A stretch of 8,826 bases of DNA from Anaerolineae bacterium. Lineage in GTDB: Bacteria > Chloroflexota > Anaerolineae > B4-G1. Position numbers and translations under genes: made by a program. The notes under the pieces are model-generated. The model was given only the letters and a program-made list of their open reading frames with translations. It did not search any database and had not been told where the DNA came from. Shown piece by piece: positions 7,497 to 8,826 of this stretch (positions are counted from its first letter, which is position 1; each line of letters opens with the position of its first letter). The DNA lies in the NCBI GenBank assembly GCA_030612185.1, contig JAUWOI010000155.1, positions 1 to 8,826 of the forward strand, written 5' to 3'.

Positions 7497-8290
7497 TCGG
7501 CATCATTCCGGCAGCGGGCAAGGGCACGCGAGTTTCCCCCTTGCCAGGGAGTAAAGAGTTGTTCCCCATAGGATATCAAGAAAGACAAGGGGAAACTGGC
7601 CCATATCTACATCCCAAAGTGGTGATGCAATATCTGATTGACAGCCTTATCCTGGCTGGAGTACGGCGATTCTTTATCATAATCGGCGATAACAAATGGG
7701 ATATAGTACGCTATTACGGCAGCGGTGAGAAGTTGGACATTTCTATCAGTTATCTCTTTCAGGAGAGACTGACTGGGATGCCCGGCGCGATTGATTTGGT
7801 TCGTCCTTGGTTGCAGGAAGAAGACATCATGCTTTTTGGCATGCCCGACACTATTTTTACCCCGCCAGGTGCTTTTCTTAGATTGCTGGAGCATCATCGA
7901 CAGACCTGTGCCGACGTCTGTCTGGGTCTCTTTGAAACCGACACGCCGGAGCTATTTGGCATGACAAGAGTGGACGAGAATGGATTCCTAACCGCTTTTG
8001 TTGACAAGCCACAGCACACTGACCTGATCTATATGTGGGGCATCGGGTGCTGGGGAATGACTTTTGCCCGGCTACTGGGTGAGGCTTCGTCCGAGAACTC
8101 GACTCTGGGAGAGCCTGTGTTGAGTGACCTTTTTGCTTTGGCCCTTCAACGCGGTCTCAAGGTCACCGGCCTGGCTTTCCCCGAAGGTAGATATCTTGAC
8201 ATTGGTACGCCTGCCGATCTGGTATTGGCTTCACGCCTCTTTGCTCAAATTTCCCCTCATCCCGATGGAAAACCGTTTCGGGAGCGATAA
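7487..8290 (+). CDS. Sugar-1-phosphate nucleotidyltransferase, RfbA/GlmU-N-like
   Basis: The enzyme would join a sugar 1-phosphate and an NTP into a nucleotide-sugar, feeding the glycosyltransferases of this cluster. The 267-residue protein starts with a Rossmann-like strand and the signature PAAGKGTRVSPL with Lys23 (GxGTRxxPLxxxK, residues 8-23). Asp121 in GMPDTIF is the likely metal-binding acid in place of the usual GD pair. VDKPQ (172-176) and WGIGCWG (184-190) match the sugar-binding loops, and RYLDIGTPADL (235-245) carries the second metal Asp238 and the family's closing motif. The region KELFPIGYQ to LHPKVV (23-46) is longer than in RfbA, so the sugar and base specificity is open. No C-terminal beta-helix is present. 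The start overlaps the previous gene by 10 nt; AAGGAG at 7471-7476 lies 10 nt upstream. Confidence 0.87.
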   Translation: MGLVGIIPAAGKGTRVSPLPGSKELFPIGYQERQGETGPYLHPKVVMQYLIDSLILAGVRRFFIIIGDNKWDIVRYYGSGEKLDISISYLFQERLTGMPGAIDLVRPWLQEEDIMLFGMPDTIFTPPGAFLRLLEHHRQTCADVCLGLFETDTPELFGMTRVDENGFLTAFVDKPQHTDLIYMWGIGCWGMTFARLLGEASSENSTLGEPVLSDLFALALQRGLKVTGLAFPEGRYLDIGTPADLVLASRLFAQISPHPDGKPFRER

Positions 8291-8306
8291 TACTTCCAAA
8301 GGAGTA

Positions 8307-8335
8307 TTGAAAATCTCGTGATTTGCGTGTATTAT
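8307..8335 (+). promoter_or_regulatory. Sigma-70-like promoter candidate for the secreted protein gene
   Basis: TTGAAA at 8307-8312 and TATTAT at 8330-8335 are separated by 17 nt, each one base or two away from the consensus hexamers. Transcription would start near 8342, giving a leader of about 38 nt before the ATG at 8380. A short inverted repeat (AAATC at 8311-8315, GATTT at 8320-8324) lies between the boxes and could be incidental. No clear rho-independent terminator is seen after 8290, so some read-through from the upstream genes is possible. Confidence 0.55.
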
Positions 8336-8367
8336 TGCAAGTAGATCAACCATTCACCTATATATAT

Positions 8368-8374
8368 AAGGAGG
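8368..8374 (+). promoter_or_regulatory. Strong Shine-Dalgarno AAGGAGG
   Basis: AAGGAGG lies 5 nt before ATG at 8380, inside an AT-rich leader (TATATATAAGGAGG). It is the best ribosome binding site in the window and fixes the start of the downstream gene. It suggests a well-translated product, as expected for an abundant surface protein. Confidence 0.8.
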
Positions 8375-8379
8375 CAAAA

Positions 8380-8826
8380 ATGAAAACACTTAGGGTTTTG
8401 GGATTGGTTGCCATACTAACTCTGACCATTGGGGTCGGGGTAGGTGCGCAGGGCGTGACAGATACTCAGGCCCCCGGAACGTGGAGTTCGAGCATTAACC
8501 TGCAGAACCCCAACAGCGAAGCGGCGCAGGCCGTGATCGCCTTTTACGATTCTGGTGGAACCAATGTGCTGAACTTTGACGTAGCCCTTGATGCGAACGG
8601 GAGCCGCTCGTATTACGTGCCTAATGACATTGCCGGTCTGAGCGACGGCCAGTATGCAGTAGAGATCTCGAGCAACGTCGCTCTTCAGGTGGGGGCCAAC
8701 GCATCGTCAACCTCACCTGCCACGGCCGGTGCTTACAACGGCATTGCGGCCGAACAAACGGGTACTAGTCTGGCTTTTCCAGGGTTGTACAATAATTACT
8801 ATGGCTTCTATTCCGAGTTGGTCATT
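8380..8826 (+). CDS. Secreted beta-rich surface protein, N-terminal part, runs off the right edge
   Basis: The frame from ATG 8380 is open through the last base (149 codons, no stop). The protein starts with a clear signal peptide: MKTLR, a hydrophobic core (residues 7-22) and a VGA/QG cleavage site near residue 23. The mature part is rich in Ser, Asn, Thr, Gly and Ala and looks like a beta-sandwich. TWSSSINLQNPNSEA (34-48) begins the first unit, which ends FPGLYNNYYGF (133-143), after which YSELVI seems to start a second unit. The spacing implies repeats of about 108 residues. I associate this pattern (ions such as NYYG followed by a QN-type strand) with large extracellular proteins of Chloroflexota, from memory. 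It has its own promoter and ribosome site, so it is probably expressed apart from the glycan genes. Confidence 0.8.
   Translation, partial: MKTLRVLGLVAILTLTIGVGVGAQGVTDTQAPGTWSSSINLQNPNSEAAQAVIAFYDSGGTNVLNFDVALDANGSRSYYVPNDIAGLSDGQYAVEISSNVALQVGANASSTSPATAGAYNGIAAEQTGTSLAFPGLYNNYYGFYSELVI

Noticed and set aside
8311..8324. AAATC/GATTT hairpin as a terminator of the glycan operon
   Set aside because: The stem has only five A+T-rich pairs and no T tract follows, so it is too weak for a rho-independent terminator.
8359..8370. TATATATAA tract as a second -10 box
   Set aside because: It overlaps the ribosome binding site and would leave almost no leader, and no matching -35 box lies 17 nt upstream.
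1..8826. CRISPR array, transposase, toxin-antitoxin, defence island or RNA gene
   Set aside because: No regularly spaced direct repeats, tRNA-like cloverleaf, rRNA stretch or family motif of these systems was seen on either strand.

Overview
The window reads almost entirely on the + strand. It looks like a stretch of a bacterial cell-envelope or exopolysaccharide locus. The likeliest source is a Chloroflexota (Anaerolineae-like) genome or metagenome contig. That placement is inference. It rests on the mix of gene families, on a short dispersed repeat read as VLSEAEG inside one gene (a peptide I remember as common in Chloroflexota proteins), and on a secreted beta-rich protein at the right end of a kind I associate with that phylum. 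No marker gene, rRNA or tRNA is present to settle it.

Layout. Positions 1-63 are about 95% G+C and low in complexity, and the first reading frame is open through them. Positions 64-2280 hold what looks like one membrane-anchored heparinase II/III-like protein (four N-terminal membrane helices, an alpha-helical toroid, then a beta-sandwich). A single in-frame TAG at 1369-1371 breaks it into two pieces. From 2301 to 8290 come seven closely packed genes minus any interruption: two family-4-like GT-B glycosyltransferases, a family-2-like GT-A glycosyltransferase, a class I SAM-dependent methyltransferase with an N-terminal Cys4 zinc-ribbon-like motif, a polytopic membrane protein of the lysylphosphatidylglycerol-synthase-TM/UPF0104 type, and a sugar-1-phosphate nucleotidyltransferase (six genes in all). 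Several neighbours overlap by ATGA or by 10 nt, so translation is probably coupled.

After 8290 there is a short AT-rich gap with a good sigma-70-like promoter candidate (TTGAAA, 17 nt, TATTAT) and a near-perfect Shine-Dalgarno. These precede a secreted protein that runs off the right edge. It is probably a separate transcription unit.

How the genes could work together (inference): the nucleotidyltransferase makes an activated sugar, the three glycosyltransferases build a glycan at the inner face of the membrane, and the methyltransferase modifies a sugar or the glycan end. The polytopic protein may handle a lipid or lipid-linked intermediate, and the heparinase-like protein, if functional, would trim or modify polysaccharide outside. 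No polymerase, Wzx flippase or priming transferase is seen, so the window is only part of a pathway. G+C visibly falls from the left third (many lines near 65%) to the right two thirds (nearer 50%). I found no CRISPR array, transposase, defence system or RNA gene.
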